Under the pieces are notes generated by a model, which worked only from the letters and a program-made list of their open reading frames with translations, was not told the origin of the DNA and ran no database searches. A stretch of 16,363 bases of DNA from Lachnospiraceae bacterium (GTDB lineage Bacteria > Bacillota_A > Clostridia > Lachnospirales > Lachnospiraceae): assembly GCA_009911175.1 (NCBI GenBank), contig QXWX01000127.1, positions 1 to 16,363 of the forward strand, in the 5' to 3' direction. The position numbers were made by a program, and so were the translations under genes. Shown here piece after piece: positions 1-7,227 of the stretch (position 1 is its first letter; each line of letters starts with the position of its first letter).

Positions 1-1277
1 AGGGAAGCATCCTCTTTATTCGGAGCGTTCATGTACAGGTCCCGGAGCCAGCGGCCGTCCTCATCGTATTCCGATATTTTATAGCCGCCTTTGGAGCCGG
101 TCATCATGGCCGTGGCGTTGTCGATGGCAGACTGCATCCAGGATGTGGTCTGGCGGACGTTATCCAGTTCGGTACTGACCTTTTTATTCGAATCCTTCAT
201 CTGCGTAGTATAATTCTTCCGGACAGTCGTACCAAGTGTCAGCCTGTTCCTATCCGGCTCCTGCAGGTATATGGTCATCTCCTGTACCGGGAAGGTTCTG
301 TCCATCCCGTAGGGCCAGGCGGATGCATGGACCGTATCTCCCAGGGCGAACGCTTCATAATCACTGTCCAGGTCAGACAGATCCAGAGCGGTGAGCTCTA
401 GCACCAGGCTCTCATACTGGTTGTCTTTGAGCCACTCCTCCCCCTTCTTTTTCAAGTTCGCCGGAACCGTCACGTCATCCCAGGTGACCACCTTCTTCAC
501 CCAGCCGTAACGCTCTACAGCTTCCGGGATGTATAAGTAATCCACGCCGCCGTTGACCGATGTAATGTCCGTATAAGCCTCCAGGCCTTCAATGGGACTC
601 TCTTCCAATCGGGCCCCCAGTGGGATCACCGCCGTTGCCAGATCCTCCGCGCTGCAGTTCTCCGCGTAGTCCAGCAGGTTCGTGCCGAACTCAATGGGCT
701 GCTCACAGTATTTTCCATACTCTGGAAGGGTGATCCAGTCAAGATACCGTACACCGCCTTCCTTCCGGATCCGGAGATATCCCCCCAGCCGGTCCACCAG
801 TTTCTCCCGGATTGCGTCCAGTGTGGATTCCCGGTTCGTGTACCGGTACAGGCTGTCGTTGGTGTCATGGATCGTCACGATCCCCACATAGAAGCGCTTC
901 CGCTCCTCGACCTGGCTGTTGTGGATGTTCAGCCAGGTTTCCAACATCTGCCGGGTGGTCAGGTCGTGGTACTCCGCCTGGGGCTGGATGCTGTCGTGGA
1001 GGAAGGCCAGCTCGCCGATCACAAGGCAATCTTTGATATTATCCTGATCCTTTCCACATCTCCTGACCTCTCCGTAAAAGATCTCCTCTTCATCTTTCAG
1101 TACCTGGATCATACTCTTCCGATTCTGGATATTTTCATATTCCGGATTTCCGGAAGGCAGCAGGAACTCAAACGAACCCGCATCATTCAACGCAAGTTCC
1201 AATTGCGGCTCTATGGTCACAGCTTCATCATCCCCAGGATAATACAGCACTTTCCCGTCTATGTATACCTCATACAT
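1..1277 (-). CDS. Tail-associated protein, prophage endopeptidase tail family (3' end outside window)
   Basis: The first 425 residues of a baseplate/tail-tip protein are visible; the frame stays open to base 1. It starts MYEVYIDGKVLYYPGDDEA and continues with blocks such as VIPLGARLEESPIEG and DLSDLDSDYEAFALGDTVHA. This composition is typical of the phage minor structural or Prophage_tail (endopeptidase) family, which forms the hub below the distal tail ring and often carries a C-terminal hydrolase or receptor-binding part. The start ATG overlaps the stop of the preceding distal tail gene (TAATG), which points to translational coupling. Its place directly after the tape measure and distal tail genes fits a Tal protein. 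Family assignment is by remembered sequence style and synteny. Whether a peptidase domain is present cannot be judged, because the C-terminal part lies off the window. Confidence 0.85.
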   Translation of the reverse strand, partial: MYEVYIDGKVLYYPGDDEAVTIEPQLELALNDAGSFEFLLPSGNPEYENIQNRKSMIQVLKDEEEIFYGEVRRCGKDQDNIKDCLVIGELAFLHDSIQPQAEYHDLTTRQMLETWLNIHNSQVEERKRFYVGIVTIHDTNDSLYRYTNRESTLDAIREKLVDRLGGYLRIRKEGGVRYLDWITLPEYGKYCEQPIEFGTNLLDYAENCSAEDLATAVIPLGARLEESPIEGLEAYTDITSVNGGVDYLYIPEAVERYGWVKKVVTWDDVTVPANLKKKGEEWLKDNQYESLVLELTALDLSDLDSDYEAFALGDTVHASAWPYGMDRTFPVQEMTIYLQEPDRNRLTLGTTVRKNYTTQMKDSNKKVSTELDNVRQTTSWMQSAIDNATAMMTGSKGGYKISEYDEDGRWLRDLYMNAPNKEDAS

Positions 1278-1987
1278 TACAAACTCCCTCCCCTGTACCT
1301 CACCTTTACCAGCCCTGTTCCCTGAAAATCCAGCCTTACCTCGGACGCCCCACCCACCTTGATCTGCGGATATCTGTTTTTTCCGTCCCTGAGCTCATAT
1401 GCTTTCGAACCGTGCAGCACTTTCAGCCTGTCGGCTCTTGATACTTCAAATACCGGCACCGTAAGCATATCCCCCTTCGGTATGATGATCTGTGCTCGAT
1501 CCTGGCTGATCTCCACTTTCCCAAGATACCGGATCACCCCCGTGCAGAAATTAAAAGAATCCCATTTCCAAGGTTCCTGTGAATCCTGTATCTCGTATTT
1601 ATACGGCTCCGCAATGATCTCCATCTCAAATTTTCCGACCCTTGCCGTCCTTTCCACATCCGCCTTGATATAAGCGCGGCCAATGTAATAAAACGCAAGG
1701 TCATCGTCAAATATGACCTCCACCTTTCTTCCGTGGTACTCATTCATGAAGCTGGAAAGAAATGTGCGCCATGCATTCTTTTCCTTGACAGCTCCCAATT
1801 CCAGATGGATTTCCCTCTTTTTATAGCTTACAGGCCCGTTTGCCTCGGAGAGGTCCAGCGTTTTTCCTCCTGGCACAGGTACAAATACATCGTTGACTTC
1901 CGGAGGCCCTATGTCGCAATCCTCAATCCGCAGTCCCCAGTCTTCCCACAAACGCTTCCCGTTAATCACCGCGCCTTTCACGTACAT
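1277..1987 (-). CDS. Distal tail protein (Dit family)
   Basis: A 236-residue protein starting MYVKGAVINGKRLWEDWGL. Dit proteins form the hexameric ring that joins the tail tube to the tip and receptor-binding apparatus. Supporting features are the N-terminal belt-like segment with KTLDLSEANGPVSYKKREI, the stretch AWRTFLSSFMNEYHGRKVEV followed by a beta-rich segment giving EMEIIAEPYKYE (residues about 75-135, a usual landmark of phage Dit/TIGR01633-like proteins), and a C-terminal galectin-like beta region (about 150-236). Length is normal for the short Siphoviridae Dit. The ATG lies one base after the tape measure stop, with GGAAAGGATGCGGTAGG upstream, and the stop overlaps the next start. 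Assignment rests on family style plus position between tape measure and Tal. Confidence 0.85.
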   Translation of the reverse strand: MYVKGAVINGKRLWEDWGLRIEDCDIGPPEVNDVFVPVPGGKTLDLSEANGPVSYKKREIHLELGAVKEKNAWRTFLSSFMNEYHGRKVEVIFDDDLAFYYIGRAYIKADVERTARVGKFEMEIIAEPYKYEIQDSQEPWKWDSFNFCTGVIRYLGKVEISQDRAQIIIPKGDMLTVPVFEVSRADRLKVLHGSKAYELRDGKNRYPQIKVGGASEVRLDFQGTGLVKVRYRGGSL

Positions 1988-1988
1988 C

Positions 1989-4900
1989 CTACCGCATCCT
2001 TTCCATTACATTTCTCATACCAATCCCTTCGTTTGCAATCTCGGTGATTTCTTTCCGGAATGTCCTCCGGCTCGGATACAGGTAAACCTCTCCGTTCCCC
2101 ACATTTGCCAGATAAGGAAGATACTTCTGCAGCATCTGAATAATGTCTGTCCCTTCAAATGTTCCTGCTGCCCCGGTTCCTACCGATCCCGCCGTTCCCA
2201 TATATCCGGAATAGTCCATGCTGTCGCGGATGACCCGGTTCACCTCCCCCATCTTTTTCTCGTAGCCCATCTCGAAACCTTCTGCAGTTCCTGCTCCGAT
2301 CCTCATAAATACCTTCGATGGGGAATTAATCTCCAGCTTTGAATTTGCCGTGGTTACTGCCGATGCACAAAGTGAGGCCACGGAATTAATCACCGCGGAA
2401 CGTCCTGCACTGATCCCGTTTGCAAGTCCCATTGACACATTAAATCCCGCGGAGTACAGTGTATTGGTTCCCAGCTTCCTGCCTTCGCTGATAACGGCTT
2501 GTGTTACAGAATTTGCCGCGCTCCTGACAGATGACTGTCCGCCCTTGATCCCGGATGCCAGCCCTTTCGAAACTGCACTTCCGATTGTTTTGAATTTATC
2601 TTCCCGCAGCTCCTCCTTTGCTTTATCCCTTACACTTCTCCCCATAGAGGAAACCGTGCTGACAACCGCATTCTGCTGTGACTGTATCCCCCTTTGAAGC
2701 CCGGAAGAAATATCTGTCCCGATCCCCATAAAATCAGCCGCATTCAATACCTGCTTTGCTGAATCAATCATCTGGTCTGACATTGCCTGGACTGCAGATA
2801 CAGCCTGCTCCTGGCTTCCGCCGATTCCGTCCGCAAGGCCGGACACCACGTCCTGCCCGATTCCCTCAAATACTCTGGAAGGAGAATGACTGTCAAATGT
2901 TGTCCTTGCCTGGAGGATTACCACCTTTCCCATTTCATCCGCAGCAATCTTTCCCTGGTCCATTGCGGAACGGATTCCATTTCCCAGCCCTGTGCTGATG
3001 TCCACGCCAAGCGACTCCATGGCCGCAGCCACCTGCTCTTTTCCGCCGTTCAGGGAATTGGTATATTCCTCAATCATACCTTGAACGCTTTCATTTACGG
3101 CATCTTTCATGTCCAGAGACTGTGACCACATTTCATTAGCCTGTTTCAGCTGTTCATCCGTCATCCCGGCAAATGCCTGTACATACGAGGAGCCTTGGGG
3201 GCCCATCTCCGCCAGTTTATCCAGAATCCCCTGGTTGACGCCCCGCTCTGCCAGGATTGCCATATTATCCGCCCAGTTCGTAACCCCTTCAATCTGGCTC
3301 TGCATATTTGCCAGCAGCTTTTCGCTGGAAATCTCAGTTCCGGCATTAAACTCTTCAAACATGTTCATCTGGCTTTCAAGAACCTCGGAAACGGTCTCCT
3401 GCATTCCCAGATAAGTCTCCGTGATATTCTGCACCGCCGCGCTGTTGACATCCGCAGCCGCAGTCTGAGCCGCCGCATTGGTATTGGTGGATTCCGTGTT
3501 TGCGTCCGTTGCCGCTGTAACATCAGACCATTTGATTCCATACTGCTCCAATTGCTGGGAAGCTGCTTCAATCTGCGCCTGCAGTTCTTCCTTCGTAGTC
3601 CTGTTTGTTTCCAGAGCTTCCGTATTTTCTTCCTGGGCCTCTGTCAGTTCTTTATACGTTTTCTTCTGATCCCGATTCAACCCGTTTAACAGGGCATAGG
3701 TGCTTGCAACCCCTCCTGCACGCTCATTTTCCTCTTCCAGCAGGGCGTTCGTCTTCTCTTTCAGATCCGCTGCTTCATTTTCTATCTTGATGCCCTCAAT
3801 CTCCAGCTCCGTTTTCTTTTTGATCAATTCAACGGCATACTCCTGGGCCGCCTGCATCTCGATCTGCTTCTGGCTGTTATTCAGATATTCCTCAATGGCT
3901 TCATTGGTCAGGTTCAGACTCTTGGACTGTTCATCATATGCCAGGTTTAATTCCGGAACCAGCGTATTCAATTCCGCAATATACCCCTGCATCACCTGGG
4001 TCTTCTCATTGCTCCTGTCAGCCGTCTGGGACAATACTTCGATCTTCTCTGCCAGAATCCTGGCATATTCCCCCTGGGCCTGCATCTCCGCAGTGGCATT
4101 CCCATAATCAGAGATCATCTCCTTCGTAGATGCCGCCACCTCATTCGCAGAATCACAGATCTTATGGTTTGCTTCTGCCAGTGCCTGGGCTTCCGCAGAT
4201 GCTTCACTGACTGAATCCGTATAAATTGCCAGGGCCGTACCGGCTGCGGCGACAGCCGTTGCCACCAGTACAAGCGGATTTGCATTTGCCACAGTATTGA
4301 ATATGGTCGTTACGGCTGTGGCCCCTTCCGTGGTCGTTGTATAAAGTGCAACCGCCGCTGAAACTGTCTTAAAAGCCACCGCACCTGCTGCCACCCCTCC
4401 CATAACCGGGATCAGCTCATCCATATGATCCACTACCAGGTCCAGCCCCTCTTCCATGGCCGGAAGGGCTTTTTCCGCAATCGGTACTGCAACATCGGTC
4501 TGGAACTTCTTTCCCAGTGTTTGGAATCTGGCTTCCAGGGTGTCATATCTGATCTCTTTGATCTCCTCCATGGTGCCCTTCACGTCATCGAACGTTGTGT
4601 TCACCTGGTTGAGGGATGTGATGACCTTCATTGCGTTATCTTCCCCCAGGGCGCTCCATGTATTGCTTGCCAGGGTAAGCATCTCCTGTTTATTCGCTGC
4701 GGTCGCCAGGTCATTGATCACAGATCGAAATACATCCTTCGTCGTAGCCTGTCCGGATTTCCATTGGTAGAACAAAGATTTTGTCTGTTCGGAAAAACTT
4801 CCCAGATTCTCTTCAATCCGGCCGTCAGCCAGGCTGTTTCCAAACTCCTTTACAAAGTCATTAACCTTATCCAGGTTATAGGCTCCAGAGTCAAGGCCGT

Positions 4901-6122
4901 TTTCCAGAATAGCGAACATTTCCTTTGCGCTGAATCCGGCCTGAGACCAAAGGGAACCATACTCTGCTATGTTGTCGGCCAGCTCCCCGGACTTGTCCAG
5001 TCCTCTCTGGGCTCCCTTTGCCATCAGGTCAAACGCCTCTTCCGATGTCACGCCCATGTTGTCCATCAGGGAATCCACGCCCTTGATCGTCTCGCCCAAG
5101 TCCATCCCGAACACATCCCGCATGGCAAGTCCATTTTCCGTCATATCCCGGATCTTCGAGGCATCCAGTTCCCCTGTATACTGCCTGACCAAGGCCATCG
5201 ACTGCGCCACATCGTTGATATCTTCCCCATAATTATTCCGATGCAGGTCATCCATGACAGACTTGTAGATCCGCATCTCTTCCGTGGTCGCTCCTGTACT
5301 TGCCTGGAACTGCTTCTGCGCCGTTTCCAGGCTCATCATGGACTGCGCCGCAGATACCGCGGTATCTTTTACCACATTGACCATCGAATTGACCAGGTTT
5401 GTCTTTACAACTGTACCAAAGTCAACAGTCACTGCTTCCGCTTTCTTGACTTCTTTTCCGAACTCATCAATAGAGGAAGCGCATTTGTCCGTGGAATTGC
5501 GGGCTTCATCCATATATGCCGCATTTTTATTCAGCGCCGCAGATGCGCGAATGGTCTGGGCTTCCGCCGTGTTCAGCTTCGTCTCCCAGTCCCGGATCTT
5601 GTTTCCCGCAGTCTTATAGTTCTGCTCTCCTTTGGAAATGGCGGCATTGACTTCTTTCAGTGCCGCCTCTTCCTTTTCCAGTTCCTGGGACAGGGCGTTC
5701 ACCGCTTCTTCCTGGGCTTTCATAGCATCCTCGGAAGCATCCCCCGCCTTCGTCATCTCCTCCAGCCGGTCCGTGGCGGTCTTATACTCTGCTTTCAGCT
5801 CATCTACACACTTCGCATGGGTATCCTGCTCTTTGTTCAGAACAGAAAGGCCATCAGCCACCTTTTCATAATTCTGCTTTGCATGCTCTAATCCTTTGCG
5901 GACTTCCTCTTCCTTTTTCTTCTGCTCTTCCAGGATCTTTGTCAGGACCTCATGCTTCTTCGTCAGAGATTTCAGGGAGTTCTGCTGCCCTTCACACTGC
6001 GCTTTTACCAGGCCAATTTCTGATTTTAAGGAAGATAATGTCTTATTACAGCTCGTGACATTCTGGTTAAATTCCTTTTCACCATCCAGCGTGATCAGAG
6101 CACCTATCTTTTTTGCCGCCAA
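1989..6122 (-). CDS. Phage tail tape measure protein
   Basis: The largest gene of the window (about 1377 residues) encodes the protein that sets tail length and is carried inside the tail tube. It has a long, charged, alpha-helical coiled-coil N-terminus (roughly residues 10-210). A central block (about 240-560) resembles the PhageMin_Tail domain, with QKQFQASTGATTEEMRIYK and VDSLMDNMGVTSEEAFDLM. A hydrophobic membrane-like stretch (about 570-650, VMGGVAAGAVAFKTVSAAV) is followed by another coiled-coil region. The C-terminus has four degenerate repeats of the form (S)xGLxxGI and two SPS(R/K)VFxxIG motifs. I chose the TTG start at 6122 because AGGTG lies six bases upstream and the protein then begins MAAKKIGALITLDGEKEF, the N-terminus I expect for this family. 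GTG starts at 6131 and 6158 extend the frame, but the latter falls inside a terminator-like hairpin. Confidence 0.93.
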   Translation of the reverse strand: MAAKKIGALITLDGEKEFNQNVTSCNKTLSSLKSEIGLVKAQCEGQQNSLKSLTKKHEVLTKILEEQKKKEEEVRKGLEHAKQNYEKVADGLSVLNKEQDTHAKCVDELKAEYKTATDRLEEMTKAGDASEDAMKAQEEAVNALSQELEKEEAALKEVNAAISKGEQNYKTAGNKIRDWETKLNTAEAQTIRASAALNKNAAYMDEARNSTDKCASSIDEFGKEVKKAEAVTVDFGTVVKTNLVNSMVNVVKDTAVSAAQSMMSLETAQKQFQASTGATTEEMRIYKSVMDDLHRNNYGEDINDVAQSMALVRQYTGELDASKIRDMTENGLAMRDVFGMDLGETIKGVDSLMDNMGVTSEEAFDLMAKGAQRGLDKSGELADNIAEYGSLWSQAGFSAKEMFAILENGLDSGAYNLDKVNDFVKEFGNSLADGRIEENLGSFSEQTKSLFYQWKSGQATTKDVFRSVINDLATAANKQEMLTLASNTWSALGEDNAMKVITSLNQVNTTFDDVKGTMEEIKEIRYDTLEARFQTLGKKFQTDVAVPIAEKALPAMEEGLDLVVDHMDELIPVMGGVAAGAVAFKTVSAAVALYTTTTEGATAVTTIFNTVANANPLVLVATAVAAAGTALAIYTDSVSEASAEAQALAEANHKICDSANEVAASTKEMISDYGNATAEMQAQGEYARILAEKIEVLSQTADRSNEKTQVMQGYIAELNTLVPELNLAYDEQSKSLNLTNEAIEEYLNNSQKQIEMQAAQEYAVELIKKKTELEIEGIKIENEAADLKEKTNALLEEENERAGGVASTYALLNGLNRDQKKTYKELTEAQEENTEALETNRTTKEELQAQIEAASQQLEQYGIKWSDVTAATDANTESTNTNAAAQTAAADVNSAAVQNITETYLGMQETVSEVLESQMNMFEEFNAGTEISSEKLLANMQSQIEGVTNWADNMAILAERGVNQGILDKLAEMGPQGSSYVQAFAGMTDEQLKQANEMWSQSLDMKDAVNESVQGMIEEYTNSLNGGKEQVAAAMESLGVDISTGLGNGIRSAMDQGKIAADEMGKVVILQARTTFDSHSPSRVFEGIGQDVVSGLADGIGGSQEQAVSAVQAMSDQMIDSAKQVLNAADFMGIGTDISSGLQRGIQSQQNAVVSTVSSMGRSVRDKAKEELREDKFKTIGSAVSKGLASGIKGGQSSVRSAANSVTQAVISEGRKLGTNTLYSAGFNVSMGLANGISAGRSAVINSVASLCASAVTTANSKLEINSPSKVFMRIGAGTAEGFEMGYEKKMGEVNRVIRDSMDYSGYMGTAGSVGTGAAGTFEGTDIIQMLQKYLPYLANVGNGEVYLYPSRRTFRKEITEIANEGIGMRNVMERMR

Positions 6123-6151
6123 ATCTTTCACCTGCCTTTTTCCATTGAAAA

Positions 6152-6175
6152 ACACCACCCATTTCTGAGTGGTGT
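6152..6175 (-). terminator. Hairpin with T tract just upstream of the tape measure gene
   Basis: ACACCAC (6152-6158) pairs perfectly with GTGGTGT (6169-6175) around a 10-base loop. Read on the minus strand, the stem runs directly into a TTTT tract (GTGGTGTTTTTC), so it is a plausible intrinsic terminator for leftward transcription arriving from the hicAB side. Read on the plus strand, a T-rich stretch also follows after a few bases. The stem is short, so efficiency is uncertain. It sits immediately before the probable tape measure start. Confidence 0.6.
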
Positions 6176-6213
6176 CTGTTTTTCGCTGTTTTTAATTTTA
6201 TAACTTCTATTCA

Positions 6214-6276
6214 TACAATAACACATATAATTATATTCGTTGTCTATTGACAAATATAATTATATGTGTTATTGTA
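6214..6276. promoter_or_regulatory. Perfect 24-bp inverted repeat containing the hicAB promoter (probable operator)
   Basis: Bases 6214-6237 and 6253-6276 are exact reverse complements, separated by 15 bases. Each arm contains the 12-bp self-complementary core ATATAATTATAT (6225-6236 and 6254-6265). The spacer ends with a consensus -35 box, TTGACA (6247-6252). Seventeen bases further is TATTGT (6270-6275), preceded by TG at 6267-6268, an extended -10 box. The right arm therefore fills the promoter spacer and the -10. HicB antitoxins with a ribbon-helix-helix domain commonly repress their own promoter, so this is most likely the HicB or HicAB operator. Because the repeat is symmetric, the TGTTATTGT element also occurs on the minus strand (6223-6215), so a weak leftward promoter toward the tape measure gene is possible. 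Operator function is inference; the repeat and boxes are directly seen. Confidence 0.85.
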
Positions 6277-6298
6277 ATATTGTCAGGAGGACCTACAA

Positions 6299-6496
6299 AT
6301 GAAAAGCTATTCATCAAGGGAAGTTATCAAAATGCTAAAAGCGGATGGCTGGTATGAAGTCAATGTGGAAGGAAGTCACCACCAATACAAACATCCAACC
6401 AAAAAGGGACGTACTACAGTAAAACATCCTGACAAAGACATCCCTCTCAAAACGCTGAAACGCATTGAAGAACAGTCGGGGCTAAGATTCAGATAG
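6299..6496 (+). CDS. hicA: HicA family mRNA interferase toxin
   Basis: A 65-residue protein of normal HicA length. HicA toxins have a double-stranded-RNA-binding-domain-like fold and cleave mRNA and tmRNA using a conserved histidine. The landmark EGSHHQYKHP (residues about 23-32) carries that histidine, and the flanking VIKMLKADGWYEV and TTVKHPDKDIPLKTLKRI are standard for the family. AGGAGG (6285-6290) lies eight bases before the ATG, and the promoter is in the inverted repeat directly upstream. It is transcribed opposite to every structural gene and is followed 44 bases later by hicB. No missing catalytic residue or truncation is evident, so the toxin looks intact. Confidence 0.95.
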   Translation: MKSYSSREVIKMLKADGWYEVNVEGSHHQYKHPTKKGRTTVKHPDKDIPLKTLKRIEEQSGLRFR

Positions 6497-6540
6497 CCCT
6501 GGCTCTCTCCCGGCATATCAGATTTAAGGAGGTCATTTCC

Positions 6541-6945
6541 ATGAAAAAAGTAGAACGCTATTTCTACCCTGCTGTTTTCACTTACGAACCCGGACAGGAG
6601 ATCGCTGTTGATTTTCCTGATTTAAAATGCGCCACCAGCGGTATCAATGATGATGACGCACTCTTATCCGCACGGGAGCTCCTCGGCTGTGTCCTTTACG
6701 GTCTGGAGGAGGATAAGGAGGAAATCCCTGCTCCCACCCCTCTGGCCCAGGTAGAGATCCAGCCGAATGAGCGTGCTGTATTGGTTGATGTCTATATGCC
6801 CTCCATCCGCCAGGCTCATGTCAACCGTTCTGTCAACCGTACTGTAACATTGCCCGCATGGCTCAACGCTGCGGCCCTGGAAAGAAATATTAATTTCTCC
6901 CAGGTATTGCAGGATGCTTTAAAAACCCAGCTCCATCTCGGATAA
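6541..6945 (+). CDS. hicB: HicB family antitoxin with C-terminal ribbon-helix-helix domain
   Basis: A 134-residue antitoxin partner of HicA. The N-terminal part (about 1-70) has the partial RNase-H-like HicB fold: YPAVFTYEPGQEIAVDFPDL, then CATSGINDDDALLSARELLG, then GLEEDKEEIP(A)PTPL. The C-terminal part (about 95-130), NRTVTLPAWLNAAALERN followed by INFSQVLQDALKTQL, matches the ribbon-helix-helix class of DNA-binding HicB tails rather than the helix-turn-helix class. It should neutralise HicA and repress the hicAB promoter. AAGGAGG (6526-6532) is eight bases upstream of the ATG. A strong terminator follows eleven bases after the stop. Confidence 0.95.
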   Translation: MKKVERYFYPAVFTYEPGQEIAVDFPDLKCATSGINDDDALLSARELLGCVLYGLEEDKEEIPAPTPLAQVEIQPNERAVLVDVYMPSIRQAHVNRSVNRTVTLPAWLNAAALERNINFSQVLQDALKTQLHLG

Positions 6946-6956
6946 AGACAGGTTCA

Positions 6957-6989
6957 AAAAACCACCTGATTCAAAACCAGGTGGTTTTT
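6957..6989. terminator. Bidirectional intrinsic terminator between hicB and the small membrane protein gene
   Basis: A perfect 12-bp stem (AAAAACCACCTG at 6957-6968 against CAGGTGGTTTTT at 6978-6989) encloses a 9-base loop. It is flanked by A residues on one side and T residues on the other, so it has a T tract in both directions. It lies between two convergent genes, 11 bases after the hicB stop and 5 bases after the small gene's stop, and should terminate both. It would also stop late-operon transcription heading for the tape measure gene unless that transcription is antiterminated. Confidence 0.92.
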
Positions 6990-6994
6990 CCATC

Positions 6995-7168
6995 TTATTT
7001 TCTTTTCCTCTTGATCGTCCCAATCGGAACGTGCCATAATCTCTTCCCGATATAGAACACAACCAGCCCGATGAATACCAGTACCGCAAATTCGGGAGTA
7101 CAAAACATGCACAGCAGTAAAATAATCCCCGTGATCAACTGTATCCAGGCTTTTCTTCTCTCCTTCAT
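6995..7168 (-). CDS. Small two-helix membrane protein of unknown function
   Basis: A 57-residue reading frame too short for usual length cut-offs: MKERRKAWIQ, then a hydrophobic helix (about 9-23, LITGIILLLCMF), a short turn (CTPEF), a second hydrophobic helix (about 28-41, AVLVFIGLVVFYI) and a basic tail ending TIKRKRK. GGGGAGG lies about eight bases before the ATG, an extended -10 promoter is at 7199-7207, and the terminator follows directly after the stop. Having its own promoter, ribosome site and terminator suggests a separately expressed gene rather than a tail component. I do not recognise a family. A lysogenic-conversion or exclusion role is only a guess from its location. The competing 80-codon frame 6954-7196 runs through the terminator and has no comparable start signal. 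Confidence 0.75.
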   Translation of the reverse strand: MKERRKAWIQLITGIILLLCMFCTPEFAVLVFIGLVVFYIGKRLWHVPIGTIKRKRK

Positions 7169-7198
7169 GCTTCATCCCTCCCCGCTTGCTTTTCATCC

Positions 7199-7227
7199 AT
7201 TATAGCATGCGCCATGCTATAAGTCCA
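7199..7227 (-). promoter_or_regulatory. Promoter for the small membrane protein gene, with overlapping palindrome
   Basis: On the minus strand TGGACT (7227-7222) is spaced 17 bases from TATAAT (7204-7199), and the -10 is extended by TGC (7207-7205). The same DNA forms the palindrome TATAGCATG-CGC-CATGCTATA (7201-7221), a perfect 9-bp inverted repeat that covers the promoter spacer and the stop codon of the tail chaperone extension. It may be an operator or simply a hairpin. Transcription would begin near 7192, leaving a leader of about 24 bases with the ribosome binding site. Confidence 0.7.

Noticed and set aside
1..1277. Possible frameshift in the Tal gene near the window edge
   Set aside because: An initial reading from the ATG-like triplet at 1273 gave a stop at 29-31, but the true start is at 1277 and that frame is open to the edge.
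867..1325. 152-codon plus-strand frame near the left end
   Set aside because: Antisense to the Tal gene, whose frame is continuous from 1277 to base 1; no supporting start signals.
4425..5891. Long 488-codon open frame on the plus strand
   Set aside because: Fully antisense to the tape measure coding region, with a composition rich in His, Arg, Cys and Phe and no recognisable domain. It is a by-product of codon bias in the real gene.
6954..7196. 80-codon minus-strand frame in the hicB-chaperone gap
   Set aside because: It runs through the terminator stem and has a non-protein-like composition. The overlapping 6995-7168 frame has the ribosome site and two hydrophobic helices.
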